Below, piece after piece: positions 10,019 to 18,389 of a stretch of DNA of 64,000 nt. The stretch covers positions 62,001-126,000 of the forward strand of contig JABDHK010000013.1 in assembly GCA_012972835.1 (NCBI GenBank), written 5' to 3'. The stretch's first letter is position 1; every line of letters begins with the position of its first letter. Origin of the DNA: Chlorobiaceae bacterium (GTDB lineage: Bacteria; Bacteroidota; Chlorobiia; Chlorobiales; Chlorobiaceae). The notes below the pieces were generated by a model. That model was not told the origin of the DNA, ran no database searches, and saw only the letters and a list, made by a program, of their open reading frames with translations. The translations under genes were made by a program, and so were the position numbers.

Positions 10019-10054
10019 CGAAGCCCTGTATTCACTGAATCACAGGGCTTTTCG
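10019..10054 (+). terminator. Intrinsic terminator-like hairpin after sucD
   Basis: Inverted repeat AAGCCCTGT / ACAGGGCTT (10021-10029 and 10042-10050) with a 12-base loop and TTTTCG tail, 28 bases after the sucD stop. Confidence 0.75.
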
Positions 10055-10136
10055 TTACAAATCACACATAACAAGCTTACTTTTCAGTCAGACTCGATTT
10101 CACTGAGACTGTTGATAGATCCATTACTCTGCATAA

Positions 10137-10373
10137 GTCATTCGGGGAGGCCTTATCATCGTTGGTGAAATCAATCTGGGCGGCTCTATCGAATCAATCT
10201 ATAATCCGGTGACGATTGCAGAAATTGCCGTTGAAAAAGGGGCGACAGCTCTCTTGATGCCGGTAGCATGCCGCCGACAACTACTTGATCTCTCCGACGA
10301 CATGGCAACTAAAATTGATATCCAATTTTATTCAGATGCCAAGGATGCATTATTGAAGGCGATGGTAGAGTAA
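10137..10373 (+). pseudogene. C-terminal relic of a BrxL / Lon-like protease
   Basis: In the frame ending at TAA 10371-10373 the sequence reads GGLIIVGEINLGGSIESI..., ...EKGATALLMPVACRRQLLDLSDDMATKIDIQFYSDAKDALLKAMVE. This matches the last about 75 residues of the Lon-like protease domain of BrxL-type proteins (BREX phage defence) and related Lon proteins: a GLIVIGxMSLGG strand, then the GAKRxLLPM...FYxDPxxAxxKAL end. No start codon or upstream domain is present, and a stop lies at 10134-10136. I see no other BREX gene. The assignment is from memory of the family and could equally be a TIGR02688-type Lon-like protein. Confidence 0.6.
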
Positions 10374-10490
10374 TTTCCTGGTCAATTATTATATTCACAA
10401 AAGCGCCAGCGAGTGCAGCGTTGGACATCAGATTCAGTTATTGCCTCTGAGGTGCTGCATGATCTTGGGGCTTTTTTAAAAGGAGGGAAT

Positions 10491-10724
10491 ATGGAAGAGA
10501 ACGAATCAGTTGAGCGCTTGTGGGAATTGGCTGAAGAGACCTTTGAATGCTCAAAGGATAGTCTCAACGATGCTATTGAGGGTGATTATCAATTCACTCT
10601 TGATGATCTCGACAAGATTTTGCCTGAGCTTGCCAAAAGAATATTTATGATGGGATTCATAACAGGCTTGGAGTCTCAATTATTTGATGACCAAGATGAT
10701 GACAACGGAGATGAGATAAACTGA
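10491..10724 (+). CDS. Small acidic protein of unknown function
   Basis: 77 residues, strongly acidic (MEENESVERLWELAEETFE... ending LFDDQDDDNGDEIN), predicted mostly helical, no signal peptide. The start at ATG 10491 is fixed by an excellent AAAGGAGG at 10479-10486. An upstream in-frame extension to 10413 lacks such a site. No recognisable domain. It converges with kdsD, the two stops being only 5 bases apart. Confidence 0.7.
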   Translation: MEENESVERLWELAEETFECSKDSLNDAIEGDYQFTLDDLDKILPELAKRIFMMGFITGLESQLFDDQDDDNGDEIN

Positions 10725-10729
10725 TCCAG

Positions 10730-11710
10730 TTAAAGTCCCAGAGTGATCAGGTCATGGATATGGACCATCCCTACCGGATGCTGTTCATTGTCGCAGACCA
10801 GCAGTTGTGTGATGCGATAGGTCTCAAGGATATCAAGGCACTCTTTTGCCATTGTTTGAGTTGATACGGTTTTTGGGTTTGCTGTCATGACTGAGCCGGC
10901 ACTGAGGCCCAAAAACTCCCTGCCGCTTTGTACCAGCCGACGAAGATCACCATCGGTAAATATGCCAGTAAGGCATCCTTCATCATTGATAACAGCGCTT
11001 ACTCCATATCGTTTCGAGGTCATTTCAAGAATAAGATCAGTAACAGAGGCATTTTCTTTGACGAGAGGCACAGCACTCTCCTTAGCCATAATATCAGTAA
11101 CCTTGACGGTCAGTCTCCGTCCAAGTGATCCCTTGGGATGGGTCAGGGCAAAATCTCGTTGTGTGAAGTTTTTTTGCTGCATTAAACAAATAGCGAGGGC
11201 ATCACCCATAGCCAGCATGGCAGTTGTTGAGGTAGTCGGTGCCAGATCGTACGGACAGGCCTCTTTTTCAATGCCAGTATCAAGCGTAATGTCCGCGTTT
11301 TGGGCAAGAAAAGATCTCTTGTTGCCGGTCATGGCAATGATCGTTGCTCCGATCTGTTTAAGTGCCGGGATGATAAAATTCAACTCTTCCGTAGTGCCGC
11401 TTTTCGACAGGCAGATAACAATGTCATCATGGCTGACAATACCCAGATCTCCATGAGCAGCGTCCGCAGGGTGAAGGAACAGGGCAGTAGAGCCGGTAGA
11501 GGCCATGGTAGCTGCAATCTTTTGGCCAACAATGCCTGATTTACCCATGCCTGAGATAATGATTTTACCCTTGCATGCTGCCAGGAGCAGGACTGCATCC
11601 GAAAAATTTTCATCAAGCCGCCCAGCTATCTGATGAATAGCCTCTGCTTCCTGTTCAAGAATTTTTTTTCCGGTTTGTGTAATAGTCCGATCCAGGGATG
11701 TTGCGTTCAT
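10730..11710 (-). CDS. kdsD: D-arabinose 5-phosphate isomerase (KdsD/KpsF)
   Basis: 326 residues. An N-terminal SIS sugar-isomerase domain (about 35-185, with VSGMGKSG-like IISGMGKSGIVGQKIAATMASTG and ICLSKSGTTEELN) is followed by two CBS repeats (about 210-326). It converts ribulose 5-phosphate to arabinose 5-phosphate for Kdo in lipopolysaccharide. It is divergent from the small membrane protein and flippase at 11831-13723, which also suggest an envelope polysaccharide context. Confidence 0.94.
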   Translation of the reverse strand: MNATSLDRTITQTGKKILEQEAEAIHQIAGRLDENFSDAVLLLAACKGKIIISGMGKSGIVGQKIAATMASTGSTALFLHPADAAHGDLGIVSHDDIVICLSKSGTTEELNFIIPALKQIGATIIAMTGNKRSFLAQNADITLDTGIEKEACPYDLAPTTSTTAMLAMGDALAICLMQQKNFTQRDFALTHPKGSLGRRLTVKVTDIMAKESAVPLVKENASVTDLILEMTSKRYGVSAVINDEGCLTGIFTDGDLRRLVQSGREFLGLSAGSVMTANPKTVSTQTMAKECLDILETYRITQLLVCDNEQHPVGMVHIHDLITLGL

Positions 11711-11830
11711 GGTGTTGTTGAGAATAGGTGCTTCAATAACGAAAAGAAAATCAGTTACTCTTTTTATAAAGTGTAATATCGGCTAAATTGGGTAAATACC
11801 ATTTGGTTTACTAATCATAACGTTGTTGCT

Positions 11831-12184
11831 ATGAATTTTGATTCAATGAGTTGGGTTTTCGTTATGGCCTTATCCCTTTCTGTTTTTTCCCTTTTTGTTT
11901 TTTTGTTCACCAAGTTTGTGGGGTATATGAAAAGAGAGCAGAATCTGGAGATAGAGTCATTGAGAGATACGTTGATTGACAAGGACAATCCTGTTGGTCT
12001 GAATCGCGATGAACTTGAAAAGCTCAAGCAGCAGCAAGCGGAAGCCCAGCGTCATCTCAAGGAGGTTATATCAAGAATCCCTGTGATTCAAAAAGATGGC
12101 AGGTTTCAGATTGATGAGGAAGCAATAAGGAAGCAAAGGGCGACGGCTAATGGATCCGCGACGGCTACTGAAGGTACAGTTTAA
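11831..12184 (+). CDS. Membrane-anchored coiled-coil protein, unknown function
   Basis: 117 residues. One transmembrane helix near the N-terminus (about residues 8-30, WVFVMALSLSVFSLFVFLF) is followed by a charged helical region (ELEKLKQQQAEAQRHLKEVI) that looks like a coiled coil, and a low-complexity tail. No family recognised. The flippase starts 24 bases downstream, so they are probably cotranscribed. Confidence 0.7.
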   Translation: MNFDSMSWVFVMALSLSVFSLFVFLFTKFVGYMKREQNLEIESLRDTLIDKDNPVGLNRDELEKLKQQQAEAQRHLKEVISRIPVIQKDGRFQIDEEAIRKQRATANGSATATEGTV

Positions 12185-12208
12185 GTATTTCTGATTTGAT
12201 TTTTCTGC

Positions 12209-13723
12209 ATGCTTTCAAAGCTCAAGCTTCTTTTTAAAGATACCGTTATCTACGGATCGAGTACTATTCTGGCCCGTAGTCTCAATTATCTGCTGGTACC
12301 TCTCTATGCCAATAAACTCTCCACCTTTGATAATGGCGTACAGACAATTATATACGCCAATATTGCATTGGCAAATGTCCTGTTTTCCTATGGGCTTGAG
12401 ACCTCATACCTCAAAGTAGTTTCAGATTCAGCACATCGAGACAGGGATGAAACGCAGCTTTTTTCAACAGCTTTTCTTACTCTTTTTGTAACATCAACGC
12501 TTTTTGCGCTCTGTATAGTGCTTTTTGCGCCACTTATTGCTCAACTGATCGGATTATCTGCTACAGATTGTACGTTTGTTCGGTATGCAGCCCTGATTCT
12601 ATGGATTGATACGCTTCTGGTCATTCCATTTGCTGAGCTTCGCCTTAAAAGAAAAGCAATACAATTTGCCATCGCCAGAGTAGTTGGAGTGATTGCTGTT
12701 GTTGTCAGTGCAGTTATTCTTATTGTTCCCCTTCATGCTGGTCTCTCAGGGGTTTTTATTGCAGAAGCATTTGGTTCTCTGGTGAGTCTTTTGCTGGTTA
12801 TTCCTGTTTTTAGCCAGTTCAGGCCCTTCTTTTCAGCCACGCAGCTGCGCGATATGCTCCGTATTGGACTGCCCTATGTGCCGACAGGAATTGCGGGACT
12901 TCTTATTCATCTGATTGACCGGAATATTTTAATCCGCATACCATTGTCACAGATAGAGAAAATCTATGGCAAAGGCTATCAGCCATCTGATATTGTGGGT
13001 ATTTATGGAAGGATTGCCGCTTTCGGGGTTGTGCTGCAGCTTTTTATTCAGGTATTTCGTTTTGCATGGCAGCCGTTTTTTCTGCAGCATGCCAAAGACC
13101 CTGATGCAAAAAGGCTTTTTCAGCATGTGCTGAATATTTCAACCTTTTTCACCATGTTTCTCGCCCTTGCAGCTACCTGTTTTGTGCCCGATCTTGTCCG
13201 CTATCACTATGCAGGAAGCTTTCACCTGCTCCCTCCTCGTTATTGGATCGGGCTTTCCATTCTGCCATGGATATTTTTGAGTTATGTCTTTGATATGATA
13301 TCAACCAATCTTTCGGCTGGAATTCTTATAACCGGCAATACCCGCTATCTTCCTGTGGTTACCTTTGCCGGGGCAGCTGTCACAGCTCTCTTCTGCTGGT
13401 GGCTTATTCCCGTGAGCGGTATGGATGGCGCAGCGTATGCTATCGTTGCAGGCACTGTTGTCATGTGCCTTGTTATGGCATGGTACTCACTGAAAGTTTT
13501 TCCTGTTCACTATGACTGGCTTAAACTTGTTCTCTTATTTGTAGCGGGTATTGTGTTGGGATGGTTTCAGTTCTTTGTCGGGCCGAAGCTGCCTCAGGCA
13601 GAGGTTTTCATTGCGGTCAAAACAGCACTTCTTACACTCTATCTTGCATTTGCCATGACACTTTTCCGTGAAGAAGCCCTGCTTGTCGCGGTTAAGGTGG
13701 GGCAGAAATTCAATCGGAAGTGA
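12209..13723 (+). CDS. Polysaccharide flippase-like membrane protein (MOP superfamily)
   Basis: 504 residues with about 12-14 hydrophobic helices and an N-terminus ([27 protein letters not shown]) typical of Wzx/RfbX and polysaccharide biosynthesis C-terminal proteins. Such proteins flip lipid-linked sugar units across the inner membrane. The substrate cannot be read from sequence; the nearby kdsD is consistent with an LPS or O-antigen role. Its stop is 3 bases from the convergent Spy-like gene. Confidence 0.85.
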   Translation: MLSKLKLLFKDTVIYGSSTILARSLNYLLVPLYANKLSTFDNGVQTIIYANIALANVLFSYGLETSYLKVVSDSAHRDRDETQLFSTAFLTLFVTSTLFALCIVLFAPLIAQLIGLSATDCTFVRYAALILWIDTLLVIPFAELRLKRKAIQFAIARVVGVIAVVVSAVILIVPLHAGLSGVFIAEAFGSLVSLLLVIPVFSQFRPFFSATQLRDMLRIGLPYVPTGIAGLLIHLIDRNILIRIPLSQIEKIYGKGYQPSDIVGIYGRIAAFGVVLQLFIQVFRFAWQPFFLQHAKDPDAKRLFQHVLNISTFFTMFLALAATCFVPDLVRYHYAGSFHLLPPRYWIGLSILPWIFLSYVFDMISTNLSAGILITGNTRYLPVVTFAGAAVTALFCWWLIPVSGMDGAAYAIVAGTVVMCLVMAWYSLKVFPVHYDWLKLVLLFVAGIVLGWFQFFVGPKLPQAEVFIAVKTALLTLYLAFAMTLFREEALLVAVKVGQKFNRK

Positions 13724-13726
13724 TTA

Positions 13727-14218
13727 TTAAGGATGCCCCCATCGTCCTTTATCCCCATGGGATCTGCGTGTTGCCATATTTTCAAGCAGCACTTTCATTC
13801 TACCCCGTTGCTCAGGAGTGCAGAGTTTGGCTAATTGATGAAAATGAGCGGCCAATTCCCGCTCTATTGTTTTCTGATGAATACCTATGCTTGTAATGAG
13901 ATACTCTGTTGTTTTTGAATCAGGATTATCTTTAAGTGACTCCTCAACCAGTTGTTTTTTCAGCAGAGCGATGCTCTCCATTTCAGGCTGGATTTTAAGA
14001 AAATGGTCCTGTCGCAGTTTTCCAAAATTGATGGTCTGAGATTCGCTGAGAGAAAGCTCTCTTGCAAAAATGCTCTCATGGTTGAACTGATGTCCTCCAT
14101 GCATACCCTCCGCTCTATGCGTGTTCTGCAACCAAAGCATAGTAAGGAGTGTACCATTGAGCAGAACCAGGAGAACAAAAGCTGTGGTGATCAGTCGTTT
14201 TGAAGTTAGAAAGTTCAT
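13727..14218 (-). CDS. Spy/CpxP-like periplasmic protein (heavy-metal-sensor family)
   Basis: About 163 residues from the ATG at 14218 (MNFLTSKRLITTAFV...). An N-terminal hydrophobic segment exports or anchors it. The rest is helical, with an MHGGHQFNH His-rich patch, an LSLSESQTINFGKLRQDHF segment and a KLCTPEQRGRMKVLLENM segment, the two LTxxQ-like repeats of the Spy/CpxP/ZraP/CnrX group. Its ATG overlaps the stop of the preceding gene (ATGA, 14217-14220), indicating translational coupling. Probably a periplasmic chaperone or sensor for the sigma operon upstream. Confidence 0.75.
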   Translation of the reverse strand: MNFLTSKRLITTAFVLLVLLNGTLLTMLWLQNTHRAEGMHGGHQFNHESIFARELSLSESQTINFGKLRQDHFLKIQPEMESIALLKKQLVEESLKDNPDSKTTEYLITSIGIHQKTIERELAAHFHQLAKLCTPEQRGRMKVLLENMATRRSHGDKGRWGHP

Positions 14219-14219
14219 A

Positions 14220-14585
14220 TCACGGTACCTGGTTATCATTTGTTACTGTAGAGTCATAGTAGGCAAGCTCCTGACTTGTGTAGTCATCACTCAGATTGTC
14301 TATCATTTCGCTGATACCTGACGTGACTGGCCGATTATTGTGCTGAAGTGAGAGCAGTGTCGCACCGAGATTGATAAGAATCAAGAGAGCCATGAACGCC
14401 AGCCTGAAATCAATGCGACCTCTGAGAGCAGTGGATGAATATTTTGTCTCCTGCCCGAACTCCCGCTCTACCCTCTGCATCAGCCGAATTCTGAAAAAAT
14501 GATTGACCTCCAGGGGCTTGATCTCATCAAGGAGTTTCATGGTCTTGACAACCTGTTCTTCTGTGTTGTTGTTACGCTCTTTCAT
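14220..14585 (-). CDS. Putative membrane anti-sigma factor
   Basis: 121 residues: a cytoplasmic helical N-terminus (about 1-55, with VVKTMKLLDEIKPLEVNHFFRIRLMQRVEREF), one transmembrane helix (about 60-82, FRLAFMALLILINLGATLLSL), and a short periplasmic tail. The topology and the position directly between an ECF sigma gene and a Spy-like gene match anti-sigma factors. No zinc-binding HxxxCxxC motif is visible, so it is not a ZAS-type protein. Function is inferred from context. Confidence 0.6.
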   Translation of the reverse strand: MKERNNNTEEQVVKTMKLLDEIKPLEVNHFFRIRLMQRVEREFGQETKYSSTALRGRIDFRLAFMALLILINLGATLLSLQHNNRPVTSGISEMIDNLSDDYTSQELAYYDSTVTNDNQVP

Positions 14586-14648
14586 ATAAGTTTCTGTTTC
14601 ATTATACGACGACGGGCTGCTGGAAAACTTGTGGTTTTCGCAAAAAAA

Positions 14649-15269
14649 TCATTGCTCGGAATAGTATTTATAGAGCTTGTCATGAAGGCTTTTCTTTGCC
14701 CTGTGTACCAGAGATTCAACTGCTGATACCGATACTTTGAGGATATCAGCAATTTCCAGATTACTGAATCCCTCTTGTTTGCTGAGAAGAAACGCGGCTT
14801 TCTGGCTCTCAGGGAGTCTGTTCAGTGCCTCTTGTAATATTGCCGACTGTTCGTTTCCTGCTAATGCTTCCGAAGGATTATTGCTGTTGGAGTCTGCAAT
14901 GTCCTCGGTTGGATCATCCAAGCCAATTACCCTTTTTAAGGAGCTGAACCTTTTTTTTCGTTTTAAACGGCGCAGGTGGTCAAGGGATTTACTGACGGCA
15001 ATCCTGTATATCCATGTTGAAAGTTTTGCTTCTTCCCTGAACTGCTCAAGGGAGCGGAATACTTCTATAAACACATCCTGAGCAAGATCTTCCGCATCTT
15101 CGCGGTTAAAGACAAAGCGATAGCAGGTATTGATTACCATCTCCTGGTGTTCAGCAACAAGGCTCCTGAACAACTCTTCTTTCGATTGTATAGCTGATTT
15201 TTGCAATGCACTATGTTTTGCTGCGCTGGCTACTGCTGCCTTTTCCGCATCGGCTGTGAATTCATACAA
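14649..15269 (-). CDS. ECF RNA polymerase sigma factor
   Basis: 206 residues. Region 2 reads [38 protein letters not shown]...[18 protein letters not shown], and region 4 reads [48 protein letters not shown]. These are textbook sigma-70 family ECF domains with a 40-residue linker. It heads a three-gene operon with a putative anti-sigma factor and a Spy-like periplasmic protein, so it probably answers to envelope or metal stress. The first 25-30 residues lie outside the conserved domains and the start is uncertain. Confidence 0.93.
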   Translation of the reverse strand: MYEFTADAEKAAVASAAKHSALQKSAIQSKEELFRSLVAEHQEMVINTCYRFVFNREDAEDLAQDVFIEVFRSLEQFREEAKLSTWIYRIAVSKSLDHLRRLKRKKRFSSLKRVIGLDDPTEDIADSNSNNPSEALAGNEQSAILQEALNRLPESQKAAFLLSKQEGFSNLEIADILKVSVSAVESLVHRAKKSLHDKLYKYYSEQ

Positions 15270-15381
15270 TGTGCCTTATCCCCCAGGGTGAGTGTTTGAA
15301 ATAATGCCTATCAGTATGACGTCAGAAAATTTGAATTCCTGCGATTGTTTTCATAATGAGGTATTCAACTAATAAAACGAA

Positions 15382-15421
15382 ATGACGATCTCCCCGAGTG
15401 AAAATCCAGGGAAATCGTCAT
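15382..15421 (-). terminator. Hairpin between the phosphohexomutase and sigma genes
   Basis: ATGACGAT / ATCGTCAT arms enclose 24 bases; on the minus strand a short T-rich stretch (TTCGTTTT) follows. It lies just after the phosphohexomutase stop and may end that transcript. The loop is long, so this is weak. Confidence 0.35.
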
Positions 15422-15446
15422 GCATTACCGTTTTTCTTCCGTTCTA

Positions 15447-16829
15447 TCAGGCAAGCTTTGCGGCAAAAGCAAGAACTTTGTCAACTTTTTCCTGCGAATC
15501 TGCTTCGCAGTAGAGGCGCAGAACAGGTTCAGTCCCCGATGGACGAATAAGCATCCATCCGCCTTCAAAGTGATATTTATAGCCGTCGAGATTGCTGAAT
15601 TTCAGGATTTTATATCCTGCGACACTTTCAAGATCTCCTGTTGATGCACGATCGATAATAGCCTGTTTTTTTGCATCGCTTACACGCAGGTCAACCCGGT
15701 TATAACAGAAAAAACCATACTCATCGTAGAGTTCCTGCACCAGTTCCGAAAGTGTTTTCTCTCTGCGTGTTATCATTTCAAGAATCAAAAGGCCGGTATA
15801 GACGCCATCACGTTCAGGCAGAAATGAGGTAATGCCAATGCCGCCCGACTCTTCACCACCGATAAGAATGTCATTGGTGGTCATGAGTTTACTGACATGT
15901 TTGAATCCAACCTGCAGTTCATGCATGGTAAGATTATGCTTCCGGCATATTTTATCAATAACATCGGTCAGGGCAAAGGTTTTTGCGACTTCGCCGGTCT
16001 GGTGCTTCTCCTCGACAAGATCCTTGAGAATAATGGCGAAAAGTTTATGGGAGTCCACAAATGCACCGTTTTCATCAAGCATACCTATTCTGTCAGCATC
16101 TCCGTCATTGATAATGGCGACATCAGGCTCAACCTCGTTGAAGAATTCAATAAACTCTCCGATATATTGAGGCATAGGTTCGGGATTGATGCCTCCGAAA
16201 CCGGGGTTGATGCTGCAGTGATAACAGCTCAGCATTGACTCATCAAACAAGCTGGTGATAAGATCCTGACCGGCGCCGAACATGGCGTTATGGGCTATTT
16301 TAATTCTTGACTCGCGAATCCGGGGAAGATCAATGCTGCTTTTCAGATAGTTTAAATAAAATCCCTTCATATCAACCAGCTCAATCAGTTTCTTGTCGGC
16401 CTCAATCTGGGTTTGCGGGTCTATCTGAGTAAGGTTATTTTCGATTTCAGCAATTACTTCCGGGTGAGCCGGACCGCCATAGGATGCCTTCACCTTGAAA
16501 CCATTATATATGGCAGGGTTGTGTGATGCAGTGATGACAATTCCACCGGCAAGCTGCTTGGCCTTTGTATAGAGAGAGACCGCAGGTGTTGAAGCAAAAC
16601 TCTCCGAAAGAAATACCTTGAGCCCCTGTGACGAGAAGATATCGGCGGTATATTCAGCAAACTCTTTCGACATGAAACGGGTATCGTAGCCGACGCATAC
16701 TCCTCTTGCCTTGTTTGGATGCCGAAGAAAGTAGCGTGCAGATGCCAGTGCTGCAAGTTTCAGGTTGTCATAGGTATAATCCTTTGCTATAATTGCGCGC
16801 CATCCGTCAGTACCGAATTTAACTTGCAT
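15447..16829 (-). CDS. Phosphoglucomutase/phosphomannomutase family enzyme
   Basis: 460-residue alpha-D-phosphohexomutase. Catalytic phosphoserine S102 is in ITASHNPAIYNGFK, the metal loop DGDADRIGM is at about 242-250, the sugar-binding GGEESGGIG motif follows, and the phosphate-binding RPSGTEPVLRLYCE closes the protein. The family interconverts sugar 1- and 6-phosphates; glucose versus mannose preference cannot be read here. Such an enzyme would serve glycogen or nucleotide-sugar synthesis. Divergent from lpxB. Confidence 0.92.
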   Translation of the reverse strand: MQVKFGTDGWRAIIAKDYTYDNLKLAALASARYFLRHPNKARGVCVGYDTRFMSKEFAEYTADIFSSQGLKVFLSESFASTPAVSLYTKAKQLAGGIVITASHNPAIYNGFKVKASYGGPAHPEVIAEIENNLTQIDPQTQIEADKKLIELVDMKGFYLNYLKSSIDLPRIRESRIKIAHNAMFGAGQDLITSLFDESMLSCYHCSINPGFGGINPEPMPQYIGEFIEFFNEVEPDVAIINDGDADRIGMLDENGAFVDSHKLFAIILKDLVEEKHQTGEVAKTFALTDVIDKICRKHNLTMHELQVGFKHVSKLMTTNDILIGGEESGGIGITSFLPERDGVYTGLLILEMITRREKTLSELVQELYDEYGFFCYNRVDLRVSDAKKQAIIDRASTGDLESVAGYKILKFSNLDGYKYHFEGGWMLIRPSGTEPVLRLYCEADSQEKVDKVLAFAAKLA

Positions 16830-16939
16830 TCTTTGTTGATTTTGATATAATGGAAACAGAAACTTGATAAGTCATTACAATGACAAATAAACTTTAAAAT
16901 ACAGTTTCCCGGTCGTTCATCCAATTATCTCTTTTTTTG

Positions 16940-18082
16940 ATGCCAAAGAAGCTTTTTGTTTTAGCAGGTGAGGTCTCAGGGGATATGCACGCTGCCGGAG
17001 CCATTGAAGAGCTGTTGAAAGCAAGACCTGATGTTACGGTGTTTGGAATCGGCGGTCAGAAACTTCGGGCTCTTGGTGCCGATTTGCTGTATGACACATC
17101 ACAGATGAGTATTATGGGGTTTGTTGATGTCCTGAAACATACAGGATTTCTTCGTCGTGTCATTCGTGATCTTAAGGAAGCAGTACGCAGGGAAAAACCT
17201 TTGGCCGCTTTTCTTGTTGATTATCCTGGCATGAACCTTCATATGGCCCGTTTTTTTCATGAACTCGGCATCCCGGTTATCTATTATATTTCGCCACAGG
17301 TCTGGGCCTGGAAAGAGGGTCGGGTAAAAGCTATCAGGCGTCATATTGACCGGCTGCTTGTTATTTTTGATTTTGAGGTTGAATTTTATCGCCGTCACGG
17401 CATCAATGCGGAGTTTGTCGGTCACCCGGTTATTGAACAGCTTGCAGAACTCTCTCTTCCTTCCAGAGACTCTTTTGTAAAGAAGCATAACATACTGTCG
17501 GATATCAGGTTTATCGGACTTCTTCCCGGAAGCCGTCCACAGGAAGTTGCTCATATTCTGCCGGAAATGCTTAAAGCTGCCCGGCTACTGAGCGAGGAGT
17601 ACCGTGTGGTATTTCTTTTCGGTCGTGCTCCTCATCTCACTGACTCCTCTTATCATGCGCTCTCTCACTACGGCGATCTCTCTATTCTCAGTTGTTCAGC
17701 CTATGAGGTCATGAAGTATAGCGATCTTGCCTTGGTAACCTCCGGTACTGCAACACTTGAATCACTTTGCTTCGGTCTGCCGATGATAGTTATCTATAAA
17801 ACGGGGATGCTTAACTACCTGATAGGTCGTCTCGTTGTAAAGCTTAAGAATATATCATTGGCCAATATCGTCGCGAAGGGACTTGGGAGCAGTGAGAGGA
17901 CTGTGCCTGAGCTTATCCAGCATGAGGCCAACGGCGCGGAGATATACCGGCATGCCAGAATGATTCTTGATAATCCTGAATCAGCTGCGGCTGTAAAACG
18001 CGAGCTGCTTGTTGCCCGGGACAAGCTTGCCAGCGCTTCTCCATCAAAAAAAATCTCAGCTATCTTACAGGAATATCTTTAA
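16940..18082 (+). CDS. lpxB: Lipid-A-disaccharide synthase
   Basis: 380 residues from ATG 16940. GT19 glycosyltransferase joining UDP-2,3-diacylglucosamine and lipid X. Motifs: LAGEVSGDMHAAGAIEEL at the N-terminus, MGFVDVLKH, FLVDYPGMN, YYISPQVWAWKEGRVKAI and the C-terminal VTSGTATLESLCFGLPMIVIYKTG. The small membrane protein starting at 18100 is probably cotranscribed. Confidence 0.95.
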   Translation: MPKKLFVLAGEVSGDMHAAGAIEELLKARPDVTVFGIGGQKLRALGADLLYDTSQMSIMGFVDVLKHTGFLRRVIRDLKEAVRREKPLAAFLVDYPGMNLHMARFFHELGIPVIYYISPQVWAWKEGRVKAIRRHIDRLLVIFDFEVEFYRRHGINAEFVGHPVIEQLAELSLPSRDSFVKKHNILSDIRFIGLLPGSRPQEVAHILPEMLKAARLLSEEYRVVFLFGRAPHLTDSSYHALSHYGDLSILSCSAYEVMKYSDLALVTSGTATLESLCFGLPMIVIYKTGMLNYLIGRLVVKLKNISLANIVAKGLGSSERTVPELIQHEANGAEIYRHARMILDNPESAAAVKRELLVARDKLASASPSKKISAILQEYL

Positions 18083-18099
18083 ACAAAGAGCATCTATCT

Positions 18100-18378
18100 A
18101 TGGAAAAAGCTGTTGACTACCTCGTCGGTCATCCTGTACTGTTTGTTATTGCTGTTATCATTGCTATCATGATCCTGTTCAATTTTTTGAGAAGAGTGAT
18201 GCGACTCTTTCTTGTGATAGTTGCAGTTCTGGTGCTCTATGCAGCTTATCTCCATCTCACAGGAGGCTCAACACATGAAGCTTTTCAGCATATCGGGCTC
18301 TGGTTTACGAACACACTTCATTTTTTCACCACTCTGTTCGGTCATCTTTTTAACCTCCTGAAAACTCCGAAAAAGTAA
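18100..18378 (+). CDS. Small membrane protein, unknown function
   Basis: 92 residues with two hydrophobic segments (about 12-30 and 36-52) separated by a basic turn (LRRVMRL), then an amphipathic tail ending KTPKK. The start lies 18 bases after lpxB. No family recognised; cotranscription with lpxB hints at an envelope role but nothing more. Confidence 0.65.
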   Translation: MEKAVDYLVGHPVLFVIAVIIAIMILFNFLRRVMRLFLVIVAVLVLYAAYLHLTGGSTHEAFQHIGLWFTNTLHFFTTLFGHLFNLLKTPKK

Positions 18379-18389
18379 CTTTTTTGTTG

